DNA of 64,000 nt from positions 1-64,000 of the forward strand of contig DASRFG010000023.1 in NCBI GenBank assembly GCA_035651655.1, read 5' to 3'. Shown in pieces: positions 1 to 8,796 of this stretch; position 1 is the first letter of the stretch; every line of letters starts with the position of its first letter. The stretch comes from Terriglobales bacterium. Lineage in GTDB: Bacteria; Acidobacteriota; Terriglobia; Terriglobales; Acidobacteriaceae. The notes below the pieces were generated by a model. It was not told the DNA's origin. It was given only the letters and a program-made list of their open reading frames with translations, and did no database searches. Position numbers and translations under genes: made by a program.

Positions 1-1533
1 TTCCACTTTGAAGCCGAACGATTCGCACGTTCCTTGCAGGAAGTAACCATTGCCCGCCGAGCATTGGGTGTTGAGCTTGAAATCTTTTACCCGGCCGTCT
101 TTAAGGACGATGATCTTGATGTCCTGACCGCCGACATCGCAGATCACATCAGCATCGGGATAGAAGTGCAACGCCGCCTGTGTGTGCGCAACCGTCTCGA
201 CCAGCGCTACGTCCGCCCCGACGGCGTCTTTCAAAATGTCTTTAGCGTAGCCGGTCGTACCCACACCCATGATTCGCAGGGTGGCCCCCTGGTCGCTCAC
301 CTGCTTCGCAACTTTGGCGACAACCTCTTGAGTGTCCTCGATCGGATTACCGTGCGAGAGCTGATAAGTCTTGCAAAGAACGTTGCGGTCCTTATCCACC
401 AGCACAGCTTTTGTTGACGTTGAGCCGCCGTCAATTCCGAGGAATCCTTCGACTACCTGCCCTGGTTCAAACGTTGCCGGCACAAACTTTTTCTTGGCGT
501 ACTTGGTTTTGAACGCAGTAAGCTCGGCGTCATCTTTGGCTAAGGCCTGCCCGCCGCCCTTTTTGGCCTTTTCGATTGCGCGGCCTTCAGTGATGTACCA
601 CTCCAGCTTCTCGTAGCCTTGGTAAACGCCAATGCCGGGGTCTTCCTGCTTGCCGAACTCCACCGCACCGATGCAGGCAAAATATTGAGCATTGTCTGGC
701 GTGCGAACCAACTCTTCCGGATCCACGCCCTCGGGCAGCGGATAATTCCGCTCTTCCCAGATCTTGGGGATGTTCGCTTTCCAGCAATCCCTCATGCCCT
801 TGATGTAGCAATTCGGACCGCCGAGCAGCAGCACAACCGGACGCAGCGTATTGCCGCGGGTAAGCACCGAAAGGTTCTGCTGCACGATGGACTCGAACAG
901 CGACGCCATCAGCTCGGGTGGCGGAACGCCTTGCTTCTGCAGGCCGTTGATATCGGTTTCGGCGAAGACGCCGCACTTGCCCGCCACGGGATGCAGCTTC
1001 AGGCCCTCATAGCCCATCTGGCAGAGCTGATCGGAGGGAATACGCAGCTTGGCGTTGATCTTGTCGATCACCGCGCCGGTTCCGCCCGCGCACTTGTCGT
1101 TCATGGAAGGCAGCTTTTTCTTTTTGCCGGTCTCGGGGTCTTCCTTGAAGATGATGATCTTGGCGTCCTGCCCGCCGAGTTCGATCACCGAGCCGCATTC
1201 GGGATAGAGTTTTTCTACCGCCAGTGACACCGCGTTCACTTCCTGCACGAATTTGGCGCCAATGTGCTTGGCAATGCCCGAGCCGCCCGAGCCGGTGATG
1301 AAGACGCGGTAATTCTCAAACGGCGTTGCCGGAAGGTCAGCCGCGATCGCCTTCAACATCTCGATCGCCTTCTCCGGCTGCTTGGTCTCGTGCCGCTGAT
1401 AGTCCGCCCAAAGAATGGCGTCAGTGTCGCCGTCGATCACCACGACTTTTACCGTGGTGGAACCTACGTCAACGCCCATCCAGAGCAGGTCGTATTTCTT
1501 CTGCGGATCCGCTTTTTCGGTGATTCCTGGCAT
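1..1533 (-). CDS. 2-hydroxyacyl-CoA dehydratase activator-type ATPase, two BcrAD/BadFG domains (3' end outside window)
   Basis: Reading the minus strand from the ATG at 1533 gives an open frame that runs off the left edge, so the C-terminus is missing. Two tandem ASKHA-fold (BcrA/BadF/HgdC) domains are visible. The first begins with the phosphate loop GVDVGSTTVKVVVID near residue 17 and carries CAGGTG and CGVFAE, the two cysteines that in HgdC-type activators bridge a 4Fe-4S cluster between subunits. The second begins with GIDGGSTSTKAVLVD and has CSAGNGY. Known activators use ATP hydrolysis to fire one electron into 2-hydroxyacyl-CoA dehydratases or benzoyl-CoA reductases. AGGAG lies 4-5 bases before the ATG. 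The gene follows the DUF2229/HgdB-like gene at 1627-3399 on the same strand and is probably co-transcribed with it. The true substrate cannot be read from the sequence. Confidence 0.85.
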   Translation of the reverse strand, partial: MPGITEKADPQKKYDLLWMGVDVGSTTVKVVVIDGDTDAILWADYQRHETKQPEKAIEMLKAIAADLPATPFENYRVFITGSGGSGIAKHIGAKFVQEVNAVSLAVEKLYPECGSVIELGGQDAKIIIFKEDPETGKKKKLPSMNDKCAGGTGAVIDKINAKLRIPSDQLCQMGYEGLKLHPVAGKCGVFAETDINGLQKQGVPPPELMASLFESIVQQNLSVLTRGNTLRPVVLLLGGPNCYIKGMRDCWKANIPKIWEERNYPLPEGVDPEELVRTPDNAQYFACIGAVEFGKQEDPGIGVYQGYEKLEWYITEGRAIEKAKKGGGQALAKDDAELTAFKTKYAKKKFVPATFEPGQVVEGFLGIDGGSTSTKAVLVDKDRNVLCKTYQLSHGNPIEDTQEVVAKVAKQVSDQGATLRIMGVGTTGYAKDILKDAVGADVALVETVAHTQAALHFYPDADVICDVGGQDIKIIVLKDGRVKDFKLNTQCSAGNGYFLQGTCESFGFKVE

Positions 1534-1554
1534 CGGTCTCCTAACCCAAACAGC

Positions 1555-1594
1555 AAAAACCTTTAATCACAAAGGACGCGAAGGTTCACGAAGC
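1555..1594. repeat. Short interspersed repeat, copy 1 (CACAAAGGACGC type)
   Basis: The spacer between the two activator-system genes contains AAAACCTTTAATCACAAAGG followed by ACGCGAAGGTTCACGAAG. It closely matches part of the spacer at 12550-12648. This looks like a dispersed noncoding repeat, and here it sits inside a probable operon. Confidence 0.5.
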
Positions 1595-1626
1595 TAACGT
1601 ACAGTCCAATTTGCTTCGCCGCGGCT

Positions 1627-3399
1627 TCAGTGCGCTTCCACGTGATACGGAACCTTGGTGCCCATCTTCTCGGCTACATCAATGGCAAAATTCGCTGCAG
1701 TCCCAATCACGCCTTTGTATTTCGGCACTTGATAGAGTGCCGCCGAAAGCTCCGGATTCTGCGCTACGTATTCCCTTAGCTCGTCAGCGCTCTTGCCGAT
1801 CTTCTGCAACACGTCCTTGAATTCCAGCTTGGCTTTGGCTTTGGCCTCGCCCAGCGCCATTTGGACGCGGCTGTGAGCGTTGATCTCGCCTTCGCCGGAG
1901 GTTTCGATCGGCAGGAAGATCATGTCTTTGTAATGCGCAACCACGGCCGACTGTGCACCGTCAGATTGCGTGGAAGGCATGCAGCCGAACGGCTTCAGCG
2001 ATAGCACCATGTGCGCCAGTTCTTTATTAGTGTAGTAAATGTTCTTGGCGACCTCCAGGTGGCCCTCGCCGCCTTCTGCGCGGGTGTTGTAGTAAGGATG
2101 TCCCACGCGCTGCAGTTCGTATTGGTTGACAAGCTTGTGCCCTGTCCCGCCGAGCGCCTCCACGATCTTGTGGTACTCGCGGGCAAAGATCATCTCCGCA
2201 GCCTTCAGTTTCATCAGCTTGTTGCGGTAAGTCCATTCAATCTTGGCGTGCTTATCCAAGCGCCAGCCGGCGGGCATCACCGCACCTTCCTCCAGCCCGC
2301 GCCGGTCTTTGGTCTTCTGGATCGCCTGATGGATGAGGTAATTGATCCAGGTTGCGATGGACTCGACAATGACCTGTGCGCCTTCACGGTTGAGGAAAGC
2401 GAACATGTTGAAATTGCCGTCGCCTTCGGTAGTCTGAGCCCAGAATTCGCCGGTGATCTTCACGATCGGCTTCACTTTAAGCCGATCCACTTTGATCGAG
2501 TTAAACCGGTCGCGAACGTGATTCAGCGCCTGCACGTAATCATCGCTGTAGAGCTGCTCCAGGAATTTGCCCAGATACTCGACAGTTCCCTTCATCGGCA
2601 GCATGCCCGCAACTTTGCCTAGACGTTCTTCAACCGTCCACGGTGACTTCTTCCGAAGCACTTCATACATGTAGTCCACAACTTCGTCGAGCACTGCATC
2701 GGTTTCGCCGGCGTTCACCTCAAAGGCGCGAATCTGATGCGCGACTTCATTGATCACGTCTCCCATGTTCATGCCGTTGAGCATGTTCAAGAAGAAGTCC
2801 AGATTCATTTCCAAACCGGCTTCTGCTTCGGCCTGGTTGAGCCCGCCCGACTGCTGGAACAACATGACGCGGAATCCGTCAAAGCCGGCATTGCGGAGGG
2901 CGAGCCGGTACTCAGCCTCATACATGCCGAAGCGGCAGGGCCCGCACGCGCCCGCGGTCAGGAAGACGTAGTTATTGATCAGGTCTTCGCGCTTTTGGCC
3001 AGCTTCTTCCAACTGTTGCAGATACTGCACCAGGTTGCCGACAGTGAAATATGTGGGATTGCACTGCCCGTTGTTGCCGTACTCTTTGCCCAGCTGGAAC
3101 GCCTTCACGTTCGGCGTTGGCACGACTTCGCACTTGTATCCCAAGCCTTCCAAGGCACCCTGTACTAGTTTTTCGTGCTTCCAAGTCAGGCCACCAAAAA
3201 GCAGCGTGGTCCGAGGCCGCTGATCGGCTGTGAAGGCATGTTCAATCGGCTTATGGAAATTGTGCGTCTGCTTGTGCACAATGCCAGCTTCCTTTTCCAG
3301 CCGGGCACGCTCTTCCGCCACGCGTTGGCGAATCATTTCCTCAACCGTCGAGATCTGGATAAGTCCGCTGTTGTTCACAGGATGCGTCGAAGTGCTCAT
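1627..3399 (-). CDS. DUF2229 / HgdB-like partner of the 2-hydroxyacyl-CoA dehydratase activator
   Basis: A 590-residue cytoplasmic protein without a signal or membrane segment. The N-terminal part has a predicted coiled stretch (VEEMIRQRVAEERARLEKEA), followed by LLFGGLTWKHEKLVQGALEG, typical of the DUF2229 region that is fused C-terminally to the activase in roughly 1,400-residue proteins of other bacteria. Cysteines that could hold an iron-sulfur cluster appear in NNGQCNPTYF, AGACGPCRFG and KPFGCMPSTQ, as in HgdA/HgdB subunits. AAGGTG sits about 6 bases before the ATG. It lies directly upstream of the activase gene (1-1533), so here the fused protein is split in two. It could act as electron acceptor or scaffold for the activase; the reaction is unknown. 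Confidence 0.8.
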   Translation of the reverse strand: MSTSTHPVNNSGLIQISTVEEMIRQRVAEERARLEKEAGIVHKQTHNFHKPIEHAFTADQRPRTTLLFGGLTWKHEKLVQGALEGLGYKCEVVPTPNVKAFQLGKEYGNNGQCNPTYFTVGNLVQYLQQLEEAGQKREDLINNYVFLTAGACGPCRFGMYEAEYRLALRNAGFDGFRVMLFQQSGGLNQAEAEAGLEMNLDFFLNMLNGMNMGDVINEVAHQIRAFEVNAGETDAVLDEVVDYMYEVLRKKSPWTVEERLGKVAGMLPMKGTVEYLGKFLEQLYSDDYVQALNHVRDRFNSIKVDRLKVKPIVKITGEFWAQTTEGDGNFNMFAFLNREGAQVIVESIATWINYLIHQAIQKTKDRRGLEEGAVMPAGWRLDKHAKIEWTYRNKLMKLKAAEMIFAREYHKIVEALGGTGHKLVNQYELQRVGHPYYNTRAEGGEGHLEVAKNIYYTNKELAHMVLSLKPFGCMPSTQSDGAQSAVVAHYKDMIFLPIETSGEGEINAHSRVQMALGEAKAKAKLEFKDVLQKIGKSADELREYVAQNPELSAALYQVPKYKGVIGTAANFAIDVAEKMGTKVPYHVEAH

Positions 3400-3724
3400 C
3401 GCTTCACCTTCATTTCGTGGCTTGGGGTGGAAGTTCTGTTCGCTAACGGATTATGCAAGATACACCACTAGCATTCGGGTAGTCGTTGCCATTCTTGTAC
3501 TATTCCTTGCTGAATCGAATCCATTTGTAGCGAACGGCTGAAATTGCTGGTCTAAGAGAGTCTGACGCCGCTTAAGTGGGAGCAAAACATTGGCATTCAG
3601 TGACTTACAAGCTCTCCCCCGCATTGCGAAAGGCCTCCTGCGACCGTAGCCGCTGCGAAATTCAGCCGAAGTGATGCCGGGAAGGTAGCTTGCGATGAGT
3701 CTGCGGCGCAAGCGACAAAGCTCC
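3400..3724. other. Gene-free spacer of 325 bases
   Basis: The spacer lies upstream of the DUF2229 gene and downstream of the TPR sensor gene, both on the minus strand. I see no convincing gene, RNA or terminator. A 107-codon frame at 3451-3774 starts inside the TPR gene and has no recognisable features. The promoter of the activator operon should be here, but I could not find a clean -35/-10 pair. Confidence 0.4.
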
Positions 3725-5569
3725 TTAGGTGGAATGTCGCAATTTGTCGTATCGGACAGAGCTGCGCGACTCAACTGACCCGGTGAGGCCTACGCGATTG
3801 AGCAATTGCTGATATCGGCGGTCGGCCCGGAGCTTATCGCCCATAGGTTCGCTGGCAAGATACACCAGGTAATCGCAACGTTCGTCATATGCCCTGCTAA
3901 GCCAGCGGAATGCCTGGTCTTTATCGCCCAAGCCTTCGTAAACCACAGCAATGTATGCTGCGGGTACGTAGCGACCGGCCGAAAGCTGGCGCAGGCGCGA
4001 CAGGATCTCCTTGGCGCCTACGGAATCTCCGGTGATGGCATCCTCGTAGGCCAGCAACATGAGGATTCCAGGATCCTCCCCGGCAGCTGCCAGGGCCTTG
4101 TGAAAGATTTCCTTTGCCTGGGCGTGCATGCCCTTCTGACCGTAAGCCCGTCCCAGATTGATGAGCCCGATCGCGAAGTTCGGATCAAGCTCCAGCGATT
4201 TCTGGTATTGCTCGATGGCCGCGTCGAACTGCCGGTTGAGATAGAGCACCTCGCCCAAAGCGGATGTGATCACTGGCGAGAGTGGATCCAGTTCTTGCGC
4301 CTTCTTACGTTCGGCAATCGCATCGTGTAGATGGCCGATGGCGGTCAGATAGTAGGCGTAATACTGGTGTGCTGTGGCATTGTCCGGACGCAACTGCAGA
4401 GCGCGCTGAAATTCCCGCTGTGCTCCACTGGAATCCCACTCGTATACCAATTTGGCGTAGCCCAGAGATACATGCGCTTCGGCGAGGTTGGGATCAATTT
4501 CTAGCGCTCTGTTGGCGGCGGCCTCAGCTTTTGGAAATGCAGCTTTAGGCGGTAGCGCGGTGTATGGCACTGAGCCGAGCAGTCCGTAGCAGTCAGCGAG
4601 GCCCGCGTGTGCGGCAGCATAGTTGGGCTGTTTCGCGATGGCATGTTCAAAGTACTGGACAGCTTTGGTCAGACTCTCAGGAGTGCGCTTGTTCCAGAAG
4701 TACCGGCCTTTCAGATACGCTTCGTAGGCTTCGGGGTCAACCTGGGGAGCAGGGGTTGAGGAGGTTGGCAGTTTGCTGCTGATCGCGCTGGCAATCGCAC
4801 GGGCGATCTCGCTTTGAATTTGCAACACGTCGCTCAGATCGCGTTCGTAGCTTTGTGCCCAAACTTCAGTTTGATCCTGAACCTGGATCAGTTCTCCCGT
4901 TACTCCGACGCGCCCTCCGGCACGTCTGACACTCCCCTTCAGCACGTAGCCCACCTGAAATTCCTTGCCAATCTCACGCAGAGGTTTGTCGAGATAAGTT
5001 GCATTCAGAGCTACGACGCGGATCTTCTGCGGGCTGACCTGGGACAAGCGGGCGATCATCTCGTCCGTAAGTCCGGCGGCAAAGTACTGCTGGTCAGGAT
5101 CTCCACCCAGATTCTTGAAGGGCAGGACGGCTACTCTCACTCTCGAAGGAGCGGGATTTCTCCAGTGCTCAATCCATCGGGCAATCTGGCCATAATTTGA
5201 GGCGATCGTGATGGTAAAGGCAACTGCAAGCGTGACGAAAACAAGACGCGAGACGTGGATGTTTTGCTTTGCTGTCTTCGGCGCCTCTACGGGGGTTTCG
5301 CTTGTGACATGCTGATTGCTTTGCTCTTGCTTTTCAATGCCGGCCTGGCGGCTGTGCCACCAGGTGTCGAGTTCAGAGCGGTAGGCGTAAACCGTCCCCA
5401 GCTTTTCGTGAAGATGGCGATGGACCGGGAGGCCCTCACTGCGCTCCCAGCGTTGGACCGTCCTGACCTCGCGGCGGAGATAGGCGGCAATTTCCTTCCA
5501 GGAGTCGAGGCGTTCACTGGCAGGGCGATCGCTTGACCCGAGTTGCGGTTCTGCGTCTAAGTCCGCCAT
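3725..5569 (-). CDS. HTH - transmembrane - TolB/FlgO-like - TPR protein
   Basis: A 614-residue inner-membrane protein. Residues about 22-52 (SWKEIAAYLRREVRTVQRWE) form a MerR/excisionase-like helix-turn-helix. One membrane helix follows near 106-126 (LVFVTLAVAFTITIA), then a TolB/FlgO-like domain starting RVAVLPFKNLGGDPD, and then about eight TPR units to the end. The layout predicts a cytoplasmic DNA-binding head and a periplasmic protein-binding tail, as in CadC-like one-component regulators; this is inference. I chose the ATG at 5569 because GGGAG lies 5 bases before it; a TTG four codons earlier is the alternative. A good promoter is present at 5606-5634. The kinase at 38700-42323 shares the TM, TolB-like and TPR parts but has a different input domain. 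Confidence 0.8.
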   Translation of the reverse strand: MADLDAEPQLGSSDRPASERLDSWKEIAAYLRREVRTVQRWERSEGLPVHRHLHEKLGTVYAYRSELDTWWHSRQAGIEKQEQSNQHVTSETPVEAPKTAKQNIHVSRLVFVTLAVAFTITIASNYGQIARWIEHWRNPAPSRVRVAVLPFKNLGGDPDQQYFAAGLTDEMIARLSQVSPQKIRVVALNATYLDKPLREIGKEFQVGYVLKGSVRRAGGRVGVTGELIQVQDQTEVWAQSYERDLSDVLQIQSEIARAIASAISSKLPTSSTPAPQVDPEAYEAYLKGRYFWNKRTPESLTKAVQYFEHAIAKQPNYAAAHAGLADCYGLLGSVPYTALPPKAAFPKAEAAANRALEIDPNLAEAHVSLGYAKLVYEWDSSGAQREFQRALQLRPDNATAHQYYAYYLTAIGHLHDAIAERKKAQELDPLSPVITSALGEVLYLNRQFDAAIEQYQKSLELDPNFAIGLINLGRAYGQKGMHAQAKEIFHKALAAAGEDPGILMLLAYEDAITGDSVGAKEILSRLRQLSAGRYVPAAYIAVVYEGLGDKDQAFRWLSRAYDERCDYLVYLASEPMGDKLRADRRYQQLLNRVGLTGSVESRSSVRYDKLRHST

Positions 5570-5605
5570 TGCGGCTCCCAAGCCAAAGAAGAAAAAAGTG
5601 GAGCG

Positions 5606-5634
5606 AGTTTACGTGAGGGTGCGTGCCTTTTCAA
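5606..5634 (-). promoter_or_regulatory. Sigma-70-like promoter of the HTH-TPR gene
   Basis: On the minus strand TTGAAA (5629-5634) is followed after exactly 17 bases by TAAACT (5606-5611). Transcription would start near 5599, about 30 bases before the ATG at 5569. Confidence 0.55.
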
Positions 5635-5668
5635 TCAGCCGGGCGTTTGTCGAAACAAAGTTGTAAAG

Positions 5669-5685
5669 AACAGTGTCACACTGTT
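5669..5685. promoter_or_regulatory. Inverted repeat, candidate operator
   Basis: AACAGTG-TCA-CACTGTT is a perfect 7-base inverted repeat with a 3-base centre, set about 35 bases upstream of the -35 box of the HTH-TPR promoter. An outer GAAAC/GTTTC pair flanks it less tightly. A DNA-binding site is a reasonable reading; the protein that binds is not known. Confidence 0.4.
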
Positions 5686-5738
5686 TCATGTTTGCCGCTT
5701 GCTTTATAGCTTGCGGCGAAGGTCGGGTCTGGTAGTCT

Positions 5739-5753
5739 GCGTTTAATAAACGC
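5739..5753. promoter_or_regulatory. Perfect palindrome upstream of the MFS gene
   Basis: GCGTTTA-A-TAAACGC is a 7-base perfect inverted repeat located 25 bases before the MFS start and just after a weak TTGCGG-16-TAGTCT promoter-like pair (5711-5738). A repressor bound here would cover the transcription start. Confidence 0.4.
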
Positions 5754-5777
5754 GCCAGGGCACGACATTTCTTGGTT

Positions 5778-7025
5778 ATGAGCTTCGGGAATTTCAGTTC
5801 GTACCAGCGACGGGTGCTTACCCTGTTAATGCTGATCAACTTTGTTAACTACGTTGACCGGCAGATGATATTCCCGCTGTTCCCTTTTCTGCGCCGGGAC
5901 TTCGGCCTGACTTTCTTCCAATCTGGATTGCTCGCGACTTCGTTTACCATCGTGCTGTCAATCGTAAGTTTGCCTTTGGGAATGCTAGCGGACCGTACCT
6001 CGCGGCGGGCGGTGATTGCGGGTGGGGTTCTTTTCTGGAGCGCTGCAACTTTCTTCAGTGGATTGGTGCGCTCATTCCGGGGATTATTGGCCGCACGCGC
6101 TCTGGTGGGAGTGGGCGAAGCAGCCTACACGCCTGCGGGAGCGGCGATCATTTCGGCGGCTTTTCCTAAGACCATGCGAGCGCGAGTGCAAGGCGTATTT
6201 GATATCGGCATGTTCGTGGGCGGGGCAGTGGGAATGGCATTGGGCGGCATCATGGGGCAGTGGTTCGGATGGCGTCCCGCATTTTTTATAGTGGGCTTCC
6301 CCGGATTGTTGCTGGGTTTGTCGGTGTTTAAGCTGCGTGAACCGCGGCGCGTTACGCCAGACGCATTGTTCCCCATCGTTGAGCTGCTGCGTGTGCCGGC
6401 GTATGTGATGGTTCTGGTTGCGGGCTGGTTCAGCGCGTTCGCCGGTTATACATACATCGTATGGGGACCGGAGCTGGTGCAGACCTATAAAGGGTTCAGC
6501 GCGAGTGAATCCGGTGTAGTGCTGGGACTCACGTCGATTTTATCCGGCATGTGCGGGGTGTTAGTGGGAGCGACGGTTTCGGACAAACTTTCACAGGTAA
6601 TGCTGGGGGGCAGAACAATAGTGATTCCAATCGGTTTCATTATTGCCGCGCCGCTGATTTATTTTGCCATTGAAAGCCACAGCAAGATGGGATTCGTGGT
6701 GCTGTTCGGACTGGGGGCCTTTTTCATGAGCTGGTATCACGGCCCGGTGACCGCAACTATTCACGATCTAATTTCGCCGCAAGGCCACGCCACCGCGCTC
6801 GGACTCTATTCTCTTTTTGTTAACCTATTTTCTATGGCAGTGGCGCCGCCTTTGGTGGGAAGACTGGCGGACCGGTATGGTTTGCCCAGCGCGCTCCACG
6901 CCGCCATCGCCGCCCAGTTGGTGGGTGGAATATTGTTTGTGGTGGTGGTGTGGTTGGCCCGGCGTCATCATGCGATGGCAGCCCAAGTTGCCGACCAGAC
7001 GGAAGAATCGGCGGCAGCGTCGTAA
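5778..7025 (+). CDS. MFS transporter, Spinster-like
   Basis: A 415-residue major facilitator protein with twelve predicted membrane helices. The opening NYVDRQMIFPLFPFLRRDFG and the loop 2 motif GMLADRTSRR match the MFS/Spinster group (NYxDR motif). The loop RALVGVGEAAYTPAGAAII carries the R/GxGEA signature of that group. The second half contains the large hydrophilic loop and GRLADRYG. The substrate cannot be predicted from sequence alone; relatives carry hexuronates, aromatic acids or lysophospholipids. ATG 5778 was chosen over TTG 5772. It is divergent from the HTH-TPR gene across a spacer with two inverted repeats, which hints at regulated expression. Confidence 0.85.
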   Translation: MSFGNFSSYQRRVLTLLMLINFVNYVDRQMIFPLFPFLRRDFGLTFFQSGLLATSFTIVLSIVSLPLGMLADRTSRRAVIAGGVLFWSAATFFSGLVRSFRGLLAARALVGVGEAAYTPAGAAIISAAFPKTMRARVQGVFDIGMFVGGAVGMALGGIMGQWFGWRPAFFIVGFPGLLLGLSVFKLREPRRVTPDALFPIVELLRVPAYVMVLVAGWFSAFAGYTYIVWGPELVQTYKGFSASESGVVLGLTSILSGMCGVLVGATVSDKLSQVMLGGRTIVIPIGFIIAAPLIYFAIESHSKMGFVVLFGLGAFFMSWYHGPVTATIHDLISPQGHATALGLYSLFVNLFSMAVAPPLVGRLADRYGLPSALHAAIAAQLVGGILFVVVVWLARRHHAMAAQVADQTEESAAAS

Positions 7026-7100
7026 GAGTTCCGGGTCGAACCGAAACGACACTCTCACACTGCAACATTTCCGGGCAAACACTTTAAGCCGCAATATTTC

Positions 7101-7109
7101 TGTTATATT
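7101..7109 (+). promoter_or_regulatory. Extended -10 promoter of ssb
   Basis: TGT-TATATT fits the TGn-TATAAT extended -10 form. The start of transcription would be near 7116, leaving a leader of about 95 bases before ssb. Confidence 0.45.
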
Positions 7110-7210
7110 GGGCTCACCAATCCCAGGACATCCGCCGTTCATTTCACAGCCAGGCTTGCACGGCCGGAGCCCCGGAGGGCACTCGCATAGATTAAAGAGG
7201 AGCGTCTCCC

Positions 7211-7678
7211 ATGGCAAAAAGTGTTAACAAAGTCATCCTCATCGGCAATCTCGGCAAAGATCCGGAAGTGAAGTACACGCCCAACGGCATGGCGGTCGCG
7301 AAGTTCTCGATAGCAACCAATGAGCGTTTCAAAGATAAGGAAGGCCAGTGGCAGGACCGCACCGAATGGCACAACATTGTTGCCTGGCAACGGCTGGCGG
7401 AAATCTGCGGCGAATATCTGAAGAAGGGCCGCAGCGTTTACGTCGAAGGACGCTTGCAGACCCGTTCGTGGGATGACAAAGACTCCGGTCAGAAGAAGTA
7501 TATGACCGAGATTGTAGCCAACGATATCGTATTGCTGGGTGGACAACGGGATGCTTCGGGTGGCGGGGATGACGCCGGTGGCCGCAGCCGGGGCGCTGCA
7601 GCCAGTTTCGACCAGCGCGTGCCCGAAGCCGACGTGGCGCACGCGACCACAATTACCGACGAAGACATACCCTTTTAG
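7211..7678 (+). CDS. ssb: Single-stranded DNA-binding protein
   Basis: A 155-residue SSB. The OB fold occupies residues 1-110 ([20 protein letters not shown], then [20 protein letters not shown]). A glycine-rich linker follows and the protein ends in DEDIPF, the acidic tip that recruits replication and repair partners. AAAGAGGAG lies 8 bases before the ATG. It binds single-stranded DNA as a tetramer during replication, recombination and repair. In many bacteria ssb sits with rpsF/rpsR, but here it stands alone between an MFS gene and a convergent DUF1835 gene. Confidence 0.97.
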   Translation: MAKSVNKVILIGNLGKDPEVKYTPNGMAVAKFSIATNERFKDKEGQWQDRTEWHNIVAWQRLAEICGEYLKKGRSVYVEGRLQTRSWDDKDSGQKKYMTEIVANDIVLLGGQRDASGGGDDAGGRSRGAAASFDQRVPEADVAHATTITDEDIPF

Positions 7679-7688
7679 GGCTCCCGAT

Positions 7689-8672
7689 TTAGCTTCGGCG
7701 TTTAGGCTGAGCGATTAAGGTCTGCTGTTCTCGATCCCAGCGCCAGGGACTGTCTTTGCCGTGTCTGTCGCTTTGCAGATGCACTCCACCGAACCAGAGA
7801 TCTATCCCATTGTGGCGGATCCAATCTGCCTTACTGGCGAGCAGGCCTCTTCCGAACTGGGTAATTGAGTATGTACCCACCGCGCTTTTTTCGAGTGCCG
7901 GCTTGTGACCTGCGGCGAGCCGATCCAAACGTAAGTAAGTCGAGGAGTCACCCATAAAGGGTGTACTCTCGCGTTCTTGAGTAGCCAGAAACATTTCACC
8001 TCGTTCTTTTTTTCCGTCAGCAACTGCAAGAAGAATCTGCTGCTCGGTACGGGATAGCCCGTTGTGCGCTGATGGATATTCCTCCAAGAAGCGCAGCACA
8101 GCTGACTTCAAAAATGGCAACCCAGGCAGGTCGGCCTTGATGAGAGCGAGTAAGAGGGAGGGCTCGGCCGCGCAAAACATCTTCCACGCCGCCCGGCCGG
8201 AGGAGAATTGTTGAGGTGTAACCGTCTTGCGGTCGGGCAAGAGCTTGAGCAATTGCTGACCATTCAACATCCCAAGCCCATAAAACGGCACAACACCCGG
8301 ATAGGCGTTGATGTTAATCAAACTCAGGCGCGTGTCACCCAGGTCCTGTCCCGCAAACCAATCTAAGAGCTGAATGAGCTGCAGCTGGTCGGTAAGGTCG
8401 TGCTCGAACCATAAAACTACTTCTTTGTATGAGCGGAACGATTTTAGTTTCTGGTCGCGCGCGGCGAACTGCGCCTTGGCTGTTTCGTAAGTTGCCCAGG
8501 CCAGGTCAGCAATATGGCGACTACGAATGCTTGAAAGCTCGTCGAAGCTGACCGGGGGAACCGGGCCTTCATACAGCAAATCGAGCCAGGACAAATAATC
8601 GCCTTCGAGACCGGCCTCTCGAAAACCGAAGATCACCGAGTCGCCGTTAGTGATGTGGAGCAGGGCGGCCAT
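7689..8672 (-). CDS. DUF1835 domain protein
   Basis: A 327-residue cytoplasmic protein beginning ALLHITNGDSVIFGFREAG, the characteristic start of the DUF1835 family, with LWFEHDLTDQLQLIQLLDWF further in. Residues about 190-300 contain a winged-helix-like region (LSRTEQQILLAVADG and TYSITQFGRGLLAS). The function of the family is not established. It converges on ssb with a 10-base gap and faces away from the downstream lipoprotein gene. Confidence 0.75.
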   Translation of the reverse strand: MAALLHITNGDSVIFGFREAGLEGDYLSWLDLLYEGPVPPVSFDELSSIRSRHIADLAWATYETAKAQFAARDQKLKSFRSYKEVVLWFEHDLTDQLQLIQLLDWFAGQDLGDTRLSLININAYPGVVPFYGLGMLNGQQLLKLLPDRKTVTPQQFSSGRAAWKMFCAAEPSLLLALIKADLPGLPFLKSAVLRFLEEYPSAHNGLSRTEQQILLAVADGKKERGEMFLATQERESTPFMGDSSTYLRLDRLAAGHKPALEKSAVGTYSITQFGRGLLASKADWIRHNGIDLWFGGVHLQSDRHGKDSPWRWDREQQTLIAQPKRRS

Positions 8673-8796
8673 GGAGTAGGCGGCTTGAGTTTATGTATCT
8701 ATGCCTTGCAAAACAAGCTCCAGCATCCCTGTCCAACACTGCTGCTGGATTGGACATCTAAGCAGTCTGACGTTTCTTACGCACTACAAACCTAAT

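Noticed and set aside
3451-3774. A 107-codon minus-strand frame between the DUF2229 and HTH-TPR genes
   Set aside because: It starts inside the HTH-TPR gene in another frame, has no ribosome site and shows no domain-like composition.
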